Counted from the stretch's first letter, positions 25,597 to 36,811 are shown. The stretch: 64,000 bases of DNA from Turnera subulata (GCA_028386065.3 JAKUCV010000874.1:1-64000), one strand, 5' to 3'. A program made the numbers and translations. The notes: a model not told the origin generated them from the sequence alone.

Positions 25597-26077
25597 AGTT
25601 AACAACAAAACTAGAGAATTTTGACTCTTAACGGGTAGGGAAAGTTTCCATTTATAATCTTTTATTGTCTTTTGTTTTAATTTGATGGACAACATCCATA
25701 TATATTAAAAAAATTATCATAATTCTTTATTTTCTATATACATTTTTATTCAATGCCAACAATAAATAGGTAATGAAGTTTTATAATTATAAAAGATTTT
25801 TCATCTATTCAAGGATAAATATATTTGTATTTGATGTTTCATTGAGCCATAATTATTTCTATGCCATACATCCTTAGTACTATTTTATAACTACACTTAA
25901 TGTGTAAGATTTTTCAAAATGCATCTGTAAATGTATAAAATATTAAATTTTTAATTATATCAAAGGCTTAGCTCCTTTTATGTCATATTTGATTGATTTT
26001 GATTTCTTTCTCTTTGGTATGTGTAATTTTTTTCATTTGACGACTTACGTAAATCATTAGATATGATGATATGAAGA
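25597..26077. other. AT-rich spacer, no gene seen
   Basis: Very AT-rich DNA between the LTR cluster and the L1 element, with no coding content recognised. Confidence 0.6.
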
Positions 26078-26123
26078 GACTAAAACTCTTTTCTTTTTTT
26101 GAGAAAACAGACTTTATTGCTGC

Positions 26124-29100
26124 TTAAATCAAACTCACGGGAGCTACATCAGTAGCGACAATAGCAGAAATCGCATCTGGGAAGTTATTAAACCACAGAT
26201 GCTCAGTTTCAAAAGAAAAAGCAAGATGACTTAGGCAATCAGCTGCCTTGTTCGCCGAACGAGGAATATAAAAGATTGAAAAACAACAAAACGAGGAAAT
26301 TAAAGAACGTAAATCAGCAATCACATGTTCGACTGCTGTAATGGGTGTAGAAGTAGACTGTAAGGTCGAGACGACTGTATGAGAATCCATCTCCAGGATC
26401 AGGTTGTTGATACCAAGTTCCGCCGCAAGACTGAGGCCCCAGCGGGCCGCCAAAGCTTCACCGGCAGTTGGCTCCATGCGACCAGGGAGGACCTTGGTTG
26501 CCAAAGCTAGTATCTCACCATTCCAATTACATAGTATGGCCCCCAGACCTGTACTCGTCGTGGAGATAGCTACATCAGTGTTGAGCTTATATGTGTGCAT
26601 GGGAGGTGGTTTCCAGTTTTGAGATCGGCAAATGGTAGCCACCACTACCTCGGCTTGTTAGCATCCTGATAACCTGTCAACAAATTCATGGCTGAGTTAG
26701 CAATCACAGAAGGGGGCGATGCTTTGTCTTGGAATATACGTTGATTGCGATCCTTCCATAATGCCCAGGCTAAGCATAAAGAACGCTTCAGTAGTGAGCT
26801 ATCTGGCGAGGCTGCCAATTGGACAAGCCATTCTCCTGCCAAACCCGAGGGGAGATTAGAGGAGGATTGCTGAATACCACAAACATTCCAGACAGCTTGA
26901 GAAGCAGGACAATCAATAAGGAGATGAACAGTTGTCTCCGGGGTACTATTACATCTAGGGCACAAGGCATCACCTAGTCCCAACCTATTCATTAAGTTAG
27001 CTCGAACAGGAAGGATATCTGTGCATATGCGCCAGGCAAAAGATGTAAACTTCGGAGGGATATTGAGTTTCCACAATGATTTCCACCAAGGCGATGAGAA
27101 GCCAGGAGCCACAGTCTCGATCGAAGCCCGTACCGGATGCAAACTAGACAGGCCAAGGTGGTATCCTGTTTTGACAGTGTACTGACCTGAAGGGCTGAAA
27201 TTCCAGGTCGATATATCAGCAGGGAGAGGTGCACTTAAGGGGATGCTTCTAATGAGTTGGGCTTCGTCATGAGAGAAAATGGACTCAATAAGCTCATAGT
27301 TCCAGTCAGCCGTAAATTCTTCAATTAGCTCCGATACATAAGCCTGTGGGTCAAGCTCCCGAACAGGTGAAGTAACTAGGAAATTATCGTCTCTTGGAAG
27401 CCATTTGTCCTCCCAAATCTGGATCTGAGTCCCATTCCCAACCAACCATCGAACACCTTTTTCCAATAGGAACTTGGCCTTGTGTATACTTCTCCAGCTA
27501 TAGCTTGGATTAGATCCCACATTGGCCTGCAAAAAAGAAGTCCGAGGAAAGTATCGTGCCTTGAGGATGCGAGCCAAGAGACTGCATTCATTAGATATAA
27601 GGCGCCAACCTTGCTTGGCTAAGAAAGCCATGTTAAAAGCATCAAGGGACCTGTAACCCAATCCACCTACTGATTTCTTTCGACATAGCTTATCCCAAGA
27701 AAGCCAGTGTATCTTCCTCTTCCCATCCCTGTGGCCCCACCAAAATTTCCGGATAAGCACCTCAATCTCGTTACATATCGAAGCAGGCAACAATAAACAA
27801 CTCATCACATAGTTGGGAACAGCTTGAGCTACAGATTTAACAAAAAGTTCCCTCCCAGCATCTGATAGAAATTGTTCCTTCCATTGACCCATCTTCTTCA
27901 CCAATCTCTCTCTAACAAAAGCAAAGACCAGCTTCTTAGAGCGACCCACTATGGCCGGTAAGCCCAGATAACGATCGAAGGTTTGGACAGCCTTAATATT
28001 GAGATCCCCTTGGATACTGGATATTAGCTAATCAGGCACATTTCGGCTAAATAAAACCTCCGATTTATCTAAATTCACCTTCTGACCTGAAGCATCTTCA
28101 TACTATTTCAGGATAGAAGAAATAACCATAGCTTCTCCTCTAGTAGCACGTGCAAATAAAATGCTATCGTCTGTAAAAAATAAATGAGAGACAGATGGGG
28201 CTGTGCTGCATACCCGGACTCCATGGACTCGACCTTCCTCAACTCTCCGATTAATAAGACAAGATAAGCCCTCAGCACACAGCAAGAAAAGGTAGGGAGA
28301 GAGAGGATCCCCCTAGCGGATACCTTTGGAAGGGATAATCTTTTATTGGGGAACACGATTGATGAGCATTGAATAGGAAACTGACCTGACACATCTCATC
28401 ACGAGGTTAACCCAAGAAGAACTGAACCCCAGCCGAAGCATGATAGCCTCCAGGAAATCCCACTCCACACGATCATAAGCTTTACTCATGTCCAGTTTCA
28501 ATCCCATATAGCTCTTCCTACCAGTACAAACCTTCTTCATATAGTGGAAAGATTCAAAGGCAATAAGAGCATTATCAGTAATCAATCTACCTGGGACAAA
28601 GGCACTTTGCTCCTCACCAACTATCTGCGGTAATATGACTTTCAAACGATTTGCAATGACTTTAGTGATGAGTTTGAAAACCACATTACAGAGACTAATT
28701 GGTCGGTACTGGCTACATAATTCTGGATGCTTGACTTTTGGAATTAAGGAGACGAAAGTATGATTTAAGGGGGTAAGATCAGCACCATTATTCAAGACAT
28801 CCAAAACTAAAGAGCAAATATCATCTCCCACAATGGACCAGAATTTTTGAAAAAGTAATGGAGACATACCGTCCGGCCCGGGCGCCTTGGAGGGATGCAT
28901 TTGCTTCAAAGCAATTAGGATCTCAGACCGCATGTAAGGTTTATCTAGCTCAGATCGCATAGCCTCGGTAACTCTCCCTGGCACTGACGATAACACGGGA
29001 TCCATACATAAAGGGGCATCCGACCTGAATAACTCCGAGTAAAAATCATTGAATACATTTGCAATATCTCGCTGAGTAGTCAACCACTGCCCCGAATTAT

Positions 29101-30257
29101 TCTTGATACCCATAATTCCATTCGCCTTGCTGCGCTGGTTAGCTTTATGAAAGAAGTATTTGGTATTTTTTTCCCCATCCTTCAGCCAAGAAATCCTGGA
29201 CCTCTGTGGCCATAACACTTCTTCCTGGACAATGAGGGCTTCAATCTCCTTATTAACACATTTAGAGCGCTGAACCACTTCCGGTGTTTGGATAGCCATA
29301 TTCAATTCTTCAAGCAGTTTGCGCTTTTCCTTAAGAGACGAGATTATATTAGGGAAGTGCGCCTTGCTCCATTTAGAAAGCATCTGGCTACACCGATCAA
29401 TTTTATAAAAACTCGCCCCAAAGGTGCCTCAACAGAATTCGACCTCCATGCCCTGTCCACAGTAGCCGCACACTGCTCATCCCTCAGCCACACCGCTTCA
29501 AAACGGAAGAGGTGTTTCTGCTTAACTGAAAAACCCTGTGCTCTATCTAACACTACCTTTAATGGGGCATGATCAGAACCCTGACGTGGTAAGTGCTTGA
29601 CAAGGGCTCTAGGAACAAATCAGACCAGGCAGTGGAACCAACCATTCTGTCAATACGCTCTTCTATATGGGTGTGATCATGATGATCATTGGCCCATGTA
29701 AAATCTCAACCCATATAGCCGAGATCATAGAGCCGCAGATTTACCAATGTAGCATGAAACTCCTGCATAGCATTAAAAGATCGTGGTAAACCCCCCCCTC
29801 TCTTTTCCCATTGAAATAATATTTCGTTGATATCCCCCCCACACAACCAAGCAACATCCGGCAAATCTCCTAGCCGATTCCACAGCTCCCATGTTCGCCA
29901 CTTTTCGGACGTTTCAGGCCAACCGTATAGTCCAGTGAATCGCCATTGGTCTGAAACATTACCCCCCTCAACTAAGACATCAATATGATTCAAAGAGAGT
30001 GATCGGAGAGTAACCTGTAAGTCATTCTTCCACAGAAGTTCCAATCCCCCACTGCGAGCTCTCCCATTGCCCTCACACTCCACAACAAGCAGCCCATCCC
30101 ATCTCAGCCGCCTAAAAATCCTTTCCTTCTCAAATTTCTTCAACCTAGTCTCTGAGAGGAAGACTAGGAGAGGGTTTTCAAGCGGTAACAACTTGCATAG
30201 TCCGGAAACTGCACGTGGATCCCCCAAACCACAGCAGTTCCAACATAAAAGACTCAT
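26124..30257 (-). pseudogene. L1 ORF2 (endonuclease, reverse transcriptase, RNase H), broken
   Basis: ATG at 30257. The endonuclease domain starts MSLLCWNCCGLG and is stopped at 29706 just after 'LYDLGYMG'. The RT block 29383-28343 shows KAPGPDG, the LIPK...YRPISLCN block, SAFVPGR and the catalytic 'DMSKAYDRVEW'. The active-site FTDD is intact at about 28,170. The thumb/connection region is 27949-26645, with a CX2C zinc motif near 26,955. RNase H is 26645-26124. Stops occur near 30,254-29,706, 28,340 and 28,105; frame changes occur near 29,600 and at 26645. No functional enzyme is possible. Confidence 0.9.
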
Positions 30258-31806
30258 AATGCTAGGCGAAGTTGCACCGCAACCTCTGCCAATTCAGAAG
30301 CACAATCCAAATCGCCAGCCGCCTCCTTGTATTTCTTCCTTCCACCCTTCGACTGCTCCACACTCCCATCTTCACTCAGCCCCACCGATTTCCGCTTTGG
30401 ATCACATGCCGCCATAATAGAGGAACCCTCATTACTCACAAGATTATGAGCCAGACGTTTCCACGTCGTGATAGTCTTAGGGGGGTCAATTGGTACATGA
30501 TGGAGAGCTAAAGGCTCAGGTTCACTATGAGCAGGAGGGTCGGTTATCGGGATTTGGGTGGGAGAGAGTGAGTCGGGTGTATTGTGGTCAGAGATGATGA
30601 GGTTCGGGGGATAAGGTGAGGATGGTTTTAAAGGGAATCCTGGAGGAGAAAAACAAGTGGCAGATGTATGAGACCCTACAGGAACCCCTTCATTTACATA
30701 TGGAGTCTTGGACGAAAGTACATCCCTTTCCATAGTAGGTCGAGGTGAAATGGGCGCATATTTTGAGCCAACATCGACCCCTCCAAACTCTCAACCTTAT
30801 GTAACCCGAAACCTTGAACCTTTGCAACAATCTTACCAAGAGGGCTATCAATAGGGTTGCACACATGTACAACAGCCTGGGACCCACCCCTGACAGAATC
30901 TCCATTCAGATCATCTTCCCTCGTTTGAACAAAATTGGATCTCAGAGGCTGTGAAGCAGCCGTAGTGGTGCGATCCTTAACCACCGGGTTAGCTTCCTTT
31001 CTGACATCCACCCTATCACGTCCTGGTTTGAAAATCAGTTTCCTCTTCACTTTCTCATCATTAAGCCGGGGCCCTTGGGAGAAACCAATCCGACGGAGAG
31101 GAGAGGCCCGCAGCTCGTCTCCGTATTGGAATAAGTCCCTCGCCACATAACCCATGCACCCACAATGAAAACAGAACCATGGCAGCCGCTCGTATTTGAA
31201 ATATACCCAAACTTCCTTCCCATCAGCCATCTGAACAGTAGAGCCACGAAGGAGAGGGGTCCGGACATCCAGAATGGCCTTGAAACGAATAAACCTCCCC
31301 TGATGAATTCCCCGCTCGGCATCAACTTCCAAAAAGCTACCTACCTGGTCACCCAATGCCTCAACAAGCTTTGGTTTGCGTAGATTGAATGGCACGTCAT
31401 AAACCCTAGTCCACATGGGGACGTGGAAGAGGTGTAAATCTGACGGCTGCTCGTTACCCTTCAATTCCCCTAAAACCACAACTTGATTATCAAAATTCCA
31501 TGGCTCTTGTTCTAATACCCTCTCACGATCACGCCAATGGAAGAATTGGAACACAAATAGGTTTGTGTCTAATTGAGAGATCTCCAGATCATGCACCGGC
31601 TTCCAGACCAATTTCATGGTCTTCATGAAAGCCTGTGCGTTAAAAGGACGATCAGTCCATAACCTACCCACCAAACAGAGCTGCACCTCCGACTGCGCCT
31701 CCTCAGACGGGTCTTCCTCAACGACAATAACCTTCCTCTCCGCTTCGGTTCGCATCGCCATCGGCCCAGCATCACGTCGACGGGGGATATTACCGCTGGA
31801 CGCCAT
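30254..31806 (-). pseudogene. L1 ORF1 (DUF4283 / zinc-knuckle RNA-binding protein), frameshifted
   Basis: Starts at the ATG at 31806 (MASSGN); an upstream in-frame extension is probably leader. A DUF4283-like domain (ending near the 'WTRVYDVP' stretch) is followed by a zinc knuckle seen as CFHCGCMGYVARDL, in which the usual His and last Cys are replaced by Tyr and Leu. After residue ~370 the frame shifts near 30,700-30,733. The second frame, Pro-rich and then basic, runs to the TGA at 30256-30254. The stop overlaps the start of ORF2 as ATGA. In live elements this protein packages the LINE RNA. Confidence 0.85.
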
Positions 31807-31983
31807 TGCCAGCCCCCACACCGATCGGAAGAACAATCAAATACAAGGAAAAAACAAAAGAAAACCCTAGATAGGGAAAACCCTACCAGGGAGGCAGAAA
31901 CCCTAAAGGGAGAGAACTCGCACCAAGACGAGAGAAAACCCGGAAACTTCGGGAGTCAACTCCTTAGAGGACTAAAACTCTTT

Positions 31984-32796
31984 AATGGTATATAACTTTT
32001 GGCATTCACAAATAATTAATTTAAGACTAAATTTAGAATGTTAAAAGTTTCTTTAATTAAATTCATTATTCGTCAATTAAGAATGTAAGAATACTTAAAT
32101 AGTATATTTTTAAATAACAATTAAATAATATATTAATCGCTTTTTTTTTATAAAATTATACGTAGGCGATTTGCCCCGTAGCACTACCAATGGAATTTTT
32201 CGTAAAACAGGACAGATGTAACACCAAAAAGAGGACTTAAATTCAATATATATATAGTTATTTTTCTTAAATTAAATTCTAATTACTCTCGCTAATCAAA
32301 AGGATTTTCATCCCTGGTGTAGCTAGAGTTTTATATGATGTTAAAAATTCTATGATTATGTTCTGCCACTATATATTCAAACAATTCAAATCAATGTTCC
32401 TGGAATACAATTAGATACTTATAAATTAACTCTCCCCTTTCTATATTTTAAAAACATACTCTCTCAGAATGCCTACTGATATTAACATGGTACCTTCAAT
32501 TTTCTTTGGGTGCCTTCAAAAAAACTTTAAACGTTTAACTGCCTATTCGTTTACTTGTTTGAGAATGACCACGATTCTTAAAGTAAAGGAGAACTGTTAT
32601 GGTACATGTCTTCCTTTTTGTTTTTGTTTTTTGTTTTTTTAAGAATTTGTTATGGCACATATCTTACTATTGTGGCTTATTAATTCCTTTGGAATTTCTT
32701 TTTTCCTTTCAACACAATTCTCCTATCCACTTAGTTGGAGATTTTTTTTTCTTTGTTTTGTCTTCCATATTGACTCGGTGATGCATTATTTCTTCC
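31984..32796. other. AT-rich spacer, no gene seen
   Basis: Non-coding AT-rich DNA left of the first host repeat copy. The sequence immediately before 32,797 differs from the sequence before the second copy at 36,808. Confidence 0.6.
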
Positions 32797-33412
32797 AGAT
32801 AAGTCCCAGGGTCTTTCTCTGACGACGACCACAACAAGAACAACACATATCTTAAAAATTCACGGTGATTCCTAGAAAAAGAAAAATTCCACGTGTTATT
32901 GAACTACAGGTAGTGAGGATCTACGGCAGCCTCAAGCCAACCACTGACTTCAATTTCATTCCTACATTGTCTTGACTTAATTAATTCGTCCCAAAAACAG
33001 TATGTACCTTCTTTTTTTTTTTTTTCTGGTTACTCCAAACTTCTTCATAGATGGAGTACAATTAAAGAAGATGGTTAAGACAAAAGAGAAATAAAGAGAG
33101 AAAAAACAGCATACAAGAAAGGAAAGAATTCAGTCATTCATTCAGTTTAACCATAACCATCCATTCAATCAATGACATAAATAAATACAGCCATAATTCT
33201 TCCTATCCATTACTTGCTCTTTGCCGTAATTACTCAGGAAAGAGAGTGAGAGAGAGAGAGAGAGGAGGAGGCAAAGGGAGGCCTTGTTTAATGGGTGGAG
33301 GAGGAAGGCTTTGATGTAGAAAATGATGGACTGAGTTTTATTGAGGGTGAGGATAGGAATAGGAGGACCCCACGTTTCACGTTCACCATCTCCTTCATCA
33401 ATCTTGGTAGTG
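32797..33412 (+). repeat. Host direct repeat, copy 1 (left of viral insertion)
   Basis: About 616 bp almost identical to 36,808-37,421, differing by a few substitutions and the length of a T-run. It contains no viral sequence. It starts agataagtcccaggg and ends around ctttg/ggtagt-ttttt. It carries a (GA)n run near 33,245-33,265. The two copies sit 4,011 bases apart with the viral DNA between them. Confidence 0.93.
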
Positions 33413-33419
33413 TTTTTGC

Positions 33420-33640
33420 ATATCCTTTCGTAGCGTTATTCATTTTTTTGTAATTTATTACCATCATTCTCTTTCCTCTCTTAATTTCTGAATAATTTTC
33501 AACATAGAATGCTGGGGCACTATGTTTATTTTTACTTTCTTCAATAACTCCTAAATCGAGTAGTTTCTTACAGAAATGGAATTCACTTTGTACCAACCGC
33601 ATTAATCGAACAAACGAACCCAAGACCCTTGCTGAAAGAT
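33420..33640 (-). pseudogene. Caulimovirid reverse transcriptase fragment, inverted
   Basis: The minus strand encodes the N-terminal part of a caulimovirid RT, recognisable from 'HSAPAFYVEN', 'EIKRGK' and 'MVINYKKMN'. It is opposite in orientation to the other viral ORFs and is cut on both sides: by host repeat copy 1 on the left and by the end of a plus-strand viral ORF on the right. The catalytic YxDD block is absent. Confidence 0.85.
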
Positions 33641-33797
33641 ACAACATATCAAGAAGAAAAAACTGGTCAGACTAGCCAAAGAAAAAATTGAAGGAATCGA
33701 CAAACCAGTAAATATACATCCGACTGAAAATACAAAATTAAGTAAACAAATAGCAGAATTAACTAAAATTTCTCAAGAAATACGAGATCAATTATGA
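33636..33797 (+). pseudogene. 3' end of an unidentified viral ORF
   Basis: The frame is open from 33636, where it meets the inverted RT piece, to the TGA at 33795-33797. About 53 residues remain: a lysine-rich start, then a helical, coiled-coil-like end (LSKQIAELTKISQEI). By position it may be the C-terminus of the movement protein or of another upstream ORF. Its stop overlaps the next start as ATGA. Confidence 0.45.
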
Positions 33798-33976
33798 CAG
33801 GAAAACTCACTGAAGAAGTTCAAGCAATACAAGATAATATGGAAAGAATATTTGATAAATTATCAGAAATAATAAAGAAATTGGAAGATCTAGAAAGAAG
33901 AATACAAGAACAATCATTAACAAAGGAATCTTACAACGAATGGCTAATTACCCCACCAAGAAAATTATTTCAATAA
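33794..33976 (+). CDS. Small viral ORF, predicted coiled coil
   Basis: 60 residues, uninterrupted. Heptad-like hydrophobic spacing through 'IFDKLSEIIKKLEDLERRI' predicts a coiled coil. Its ATG overlaps the preceding stop by ATGA. Function unknown; small coiled-coil proteins of caulimovirids include virion-associated and aphid-factor types. A 62-base stretch of this ORF (33888-33949) is repeated in inverted form at the right end of the insertion. Confidence 0.55.
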   Translation: MTGKLTEEVQAIQDNMERIFDKLSEIIKKLEDLERRIQEQSLTKESYNEWLITPPRKLFQ

Positions 33977-34005
33977 TCCGCATGCGCAAACAGCTCTGTT
34001 TATGT

Positions 34006-34020
34006 TGGTAGCGGAGCCCG
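34006..34020 (+). other. Possible tRNA-Met primer-binding-site relic
   Basis: TGGTAGCGGAGCCCG resembles the TGGTATCAGAGC-type site where caulimovirids prime reverse transcription, with mismatches. It lies in the only sizeable gap between the small ORFs (33,977-34,032). A chance match cannot be excluded. Confidence 0.4.
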
Positions 34021-34032
34021 TGTAGCCCTAAA

Positions 34033-34308
34033 ATGAAGAAAAAACAGATAGAAATAAGAATTATCGAATTAAGAAGAACCTTAGAACAAAGTATACAACA
34101 ACGAGATCACTGGCAAAATAGGATACAACACACAAATGATTTATTAGAAAAATATCAAGAAAGTTTGCTAACAATAACTATACGTATACTAAAAAATGAA
34201 ATAGATAAATATAAACTACGGCTTGAAGAAGTATTACAACGAATAACGCATCTTGAAAATAAATTAATGATGATAGAGCACCAACGAAGCTTAGGAAGAT
34301 ATCACTAA
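34033..34308 (+). CDS. Small viral ORF, predicted coiled coil (91 aa)
   Basis: Uninterrupted; highly charged and helical throughout (for example IIELRRTLEQSIQQRDHW and YKLRLEEVLQRITHLE). No known motif. Its TAA stop overlaps the next ATG as TAATG, an arrangement that favours reinitiation. Role unknown. Confidence 0.55.
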   Translation: MKKKQIEIRIIELRRTLEQSIQQRDHWQNRIQHTNDLLEKYQESLLTITIRILKNEIDKYKLRLEEVLQRITHLENKLMMIEHQRSLGRYH

Positions 34309-34586
34309 TGGATGATCAACCACGACTATACAATTATGAAAAAACAGATATAGAAAAAGCGGTACAAAAATTAAGTTGCATTGACTTTAGTAATCCAAGA
34401 GCAATAAATTATTTACAAAAGGAAATAGTAGATGCAATTGACCAAAATCATGAACAACATAAAGAATCACATGAGATAATACTGGAGCCCGATATAGTAG
34501 TCTGCAATTGTGAAGAATTTTATAAAAAAGAACACTTCTTCATCCTATTCATGGAAATGATCAAGAAATTTAAAAATGAGAATTAA
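34308..34586 (+). CDS. Small viral ORF (92 aa), unidentified
   Basis: Uninterrupted, acidic. It contains two nearby cysteines (VCNCEE) and no zinc-finger pattern that I can complete. It overlaps the next ORF by 11 bases. Function unknown; its place just upstream of the coat protein cluster suggests an accessory structural or vector-related role. Confidence 0.55.
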   Translation: MDDQPRLYNYEKTDIEKAVQKLSCIDFSNPRAINYLQKEIVDAIDQNHEQHKESHEIILEPDIVVCNCEEFYKKEHFFILFMEMIKKFKNEN

Positions 34587-34848
34587 AATACAAAAAGAAC
34601 AAAAGAAATTAATGAAATATATATACAGATATGAATTCACATTAGATTATTTAGATAATAAAGAAAAACAATTAATAGAACTTTCGTCCATATTTTTTAA
34701 GGATGAATATTTAGTCAAAAAATGGAGAAAAGAACTGAGAATGATATTCATGAGACAAAAGATAGTACAACAAAAACTTGATAGTAAAAGAAACAGACTT
34801 ATGCACTTACAGTTTCAAAGACAAATACATTCCAATAATGGAAGATAA
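34576..34848 (+). CDS. Small viral ORF (90 aa), unidentified, helical
   Basis: Uninterrupted, basic and helical, with a C-terminal stretch rich in Lys, Arg and Gln. A basic C-terminus is a feature of caulimovirid virion-associated proteins, so this is a candidate for that role, without proof. Its end overlaps the coat protein start at 34838. Confidence 0.5.
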   Translation: MRIKIQKEQKKLMKYIYRYEFTLDYLDNKEKQLIELSSIFFKDEYLVKKWRKELRMIFMRQKIVQQKLDSKRNRLMHLQFQRQIHSNNGR

Positions 34849-36334
34849 GATAGATCTAATCGAAAGCTTGATCAAACAATTGGAAGCACTCAAAATGGAA
34901 AACTAGGATTTCGAAATCAACAGTAAACCATTATACGAGATAACACGCAAAAAACAACAGGGAATCACAATATCCAAACCAAATGAAAATGAAGAATTAA
35001 TATTTGGATACTCTAGTAGTGATGAAGAACAAGGTTTTATGGAACAAGGAGAAACTAGTGAGAGAAAACCTTTTGATCAGACACCAGATGAAAATAAAAA
35101 ACGTAAACATGGAGAATCATTCAAATGGCAAGATACTTATGAACCCAAAATCTACCAAAAAGGATTTTACAAGTCAAAAACTCAGATATTAAGACAACCA
35201 GATTTATTCGAATTTACTCCAATAAATAAAGAATTAGGATATCAAGGAATTCTAGATTTAGATTGTGCATCAAATAGAACAGAACTAATTGACGAATGGG
35301 TAAGTAGGCATTTATTGTCCCTTCAGACAATTGAAGAATTAAAGAATCTCCCACGTAAAGATTATTATAATTACCTAAGATATAAAACTAAAGGAAATGT
35401 TTATACATTCTTTTTAAATTATGATGTAAACACCACTGACCCTGCAAAGGCACCAGATAATGAAGGAGTATTAGTTCAAATGGCAGAAATAATAATTCAA
35501 CATTTTACCGGAAAAGCAACTCAGTTAAGTTCATCCAAAGCACAACAGGAGCAATTAGCAGAAATAAAATGGCAATTAAGTCAAATCAAACTAAATGATA
35601 TATGTCACTTTGATGAAATGACATGTCAATATGAAAAATTATATTACAGGTTAACAACAAAGACAGATATTGAAACTTATTTGCAAGTATTCATTGATAA
35701 GATACCATATCCAATTAATCTAGAAATAAGAAAAAGATTTGAAGACGGAATTAACGAAGGAATAACCTTAAATATATTAGGAGGAATCATTAATACAGTA
35801 CATCACTTTATGACTGAACAGTGTCTGATGCAAGAAAAGAGACAATTAATGAAAAACAAATTTGTAAAATGTTGTAATAAATCATATATGCCACTAGAAT
35901 TCGGATATAAGCAAAGAACAAGAAATTATAAGAAAAAATCATATAAACCATATCGATACAAGAAAAAATGGCGACAATGGAAACCACATTATAAGAAGAA
36001 ATATTTCAAGCAACGAGGAACAAAGAAAAGAATTTATAACAAGGAAAAGAAAAAATATTGCCCCAAAGGTAAAAGCACATGTAAATGCTGGCTATGTCAC
36101 CAAGAAGGACATTATGCAAATGAATGTCCAAAGAAAGATATGGAAAAATATAAGGCAAAACAACAACAACTAAAAATAGCTTATGAGTATAATTTAGAAC
36201 CAATAGAAGATGACTACGAATACGAGCAAATAATTAGATTATCATATCAAACAGACCAAGAAACAGATGAAGAGTTACTCATAACTGACCAAGAAGACAT
36301 AAGTAATGAAGAAGACTCGGAAACAGACAAATAA
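34838..36334 (+). pseudogene. Caulimovirid coat protein, one premature stop
   Basis: The ATG at 34838 opens a frame that meets a TAG at 34904-34906 after 22 codons and then stays open to 36334. From the internal ATG at 35039 a 431-residue product is possible. Order: acidic N-terminus, conserved core, a strongly basic stretch (about 35,860-36,050), a zinc knuckle CWLCHQEGHYANEC (CX2CX4HX4C), and an acidic tail, as in Caulimoviridae capsid precursors. It overlaps the protease ORF by 29 bases. The single stop is the only lesion I see in the ORF. Confidence 0.88.
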
Positions 36335-36755
36335 GATAAACCCTAACGCAACGTTCATCAAGGTATTTATTAACAATAAACCTATACATGCCTATGTAGA
36401 TACCAGCGCTTCACTCTGTTTAGCAGGGGAAGACATTATAGAAAAAAATCAATGGGTTAAATCTGAAGATCCAATAACGGTACGAATAGCAAATGATACT
36501 ACAATGGAAATAAATGAAGAAGCATATCTAATTGACATAAAAATAGAAGGATTTAGATTCTATTTACCAAAATTATATAAACAAAAAACAGGCATGAAAT
36601 TGATATTAGGAAATAACTTTCTAAGATTACATGCACCATTTTGTCAATACCTAACGTATATCACCTTAAAATGTCCAAAAATATTTAATCAACAAAGCCG
36701 AATAGTTAAAATACCCATAGTACATACCCAATTAGTAAAAACTATTTTAAATTAG
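36306..36755 (+). pseudogene. Caulimovirid protease (N-terminus of pol), truncated
   Basis: Aspartic protease fold: the active-site triad region reads YVDTSAS (the usual form is DTGAS) near residue 32, and the family's second hydrophobic block is 'LILGNNFL'. About 149 residues remain; the reading stops just inside the inverted viral piece that begins at 36750. The RT and RNase H that should follow are missing here, with only a small RT piece present upside down at 33,420. Confidence 0.85.
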
Positions 36756-36811
36756 CCATTCGTTGTAAGATTCCTTTGTTAATGATTGTTCTTGTATTCT
36801 TCTTTCTAGAT
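36750..36811 (-). repeat. 62-bp inverted copy of viral sequence at the right junction
   Basis: Exact reverse complement of 33888-33949 inside the first small viral ORF. It joins the protease frame on its left and host repeat copy 2 on its right. The joint shares the four bases agat with the host sequence, a microhomology. Confidence 0.95.

Larger units (their letters stand above)
26092..31969 (-). mobile_element. Full-length L1-type LINE, decayed
   Basis: Flanked by a perfect 14-bp duplication, gactaaaactcttt, at 26078-26091 and 31970-31983. The minus-strand order is a 5' leader with several 'agggttt' motifs, ORF1 (31806-30254), ORF2 (30257-26124), a short 3' UTR and a tail seen as a T-rich run at 26092-26100. 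At 5.9 kb it covers all expected plant L1 parts. ORF1 has one frameshift; ORF2 has stops and frameshifts in the endonuclease, RT and RNase H parts. The intact target duplication suggests a moderately old insertion. Confidence 0.93.
33413..36811 (+). other. Endogenous caulimovirid (pararetrovirus) insertion, rearranged and partial
   Basis: A very AT-rich 3.4-kb block with pararetrovirus gene content: an inverted RT piece (33,420-33,640), the end of an unidentified ORF, four small ORFs, a coat protein ORF with zinc knuckle, and a protease ORF. Most of the RT, RNase H, movement protein and transactivator are absent. The right end (36,750-36,811) is an inverted copy of 33,888-33,949. Placing several small ORFs between a primer-site-like sequence and the coat protein is reminiscent of soymoviruses, but I cannot assign the genus. 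Several ORFs are still open, so the insertion may not be very old. It cannot encode a complete virus. Confidence 0.85.
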
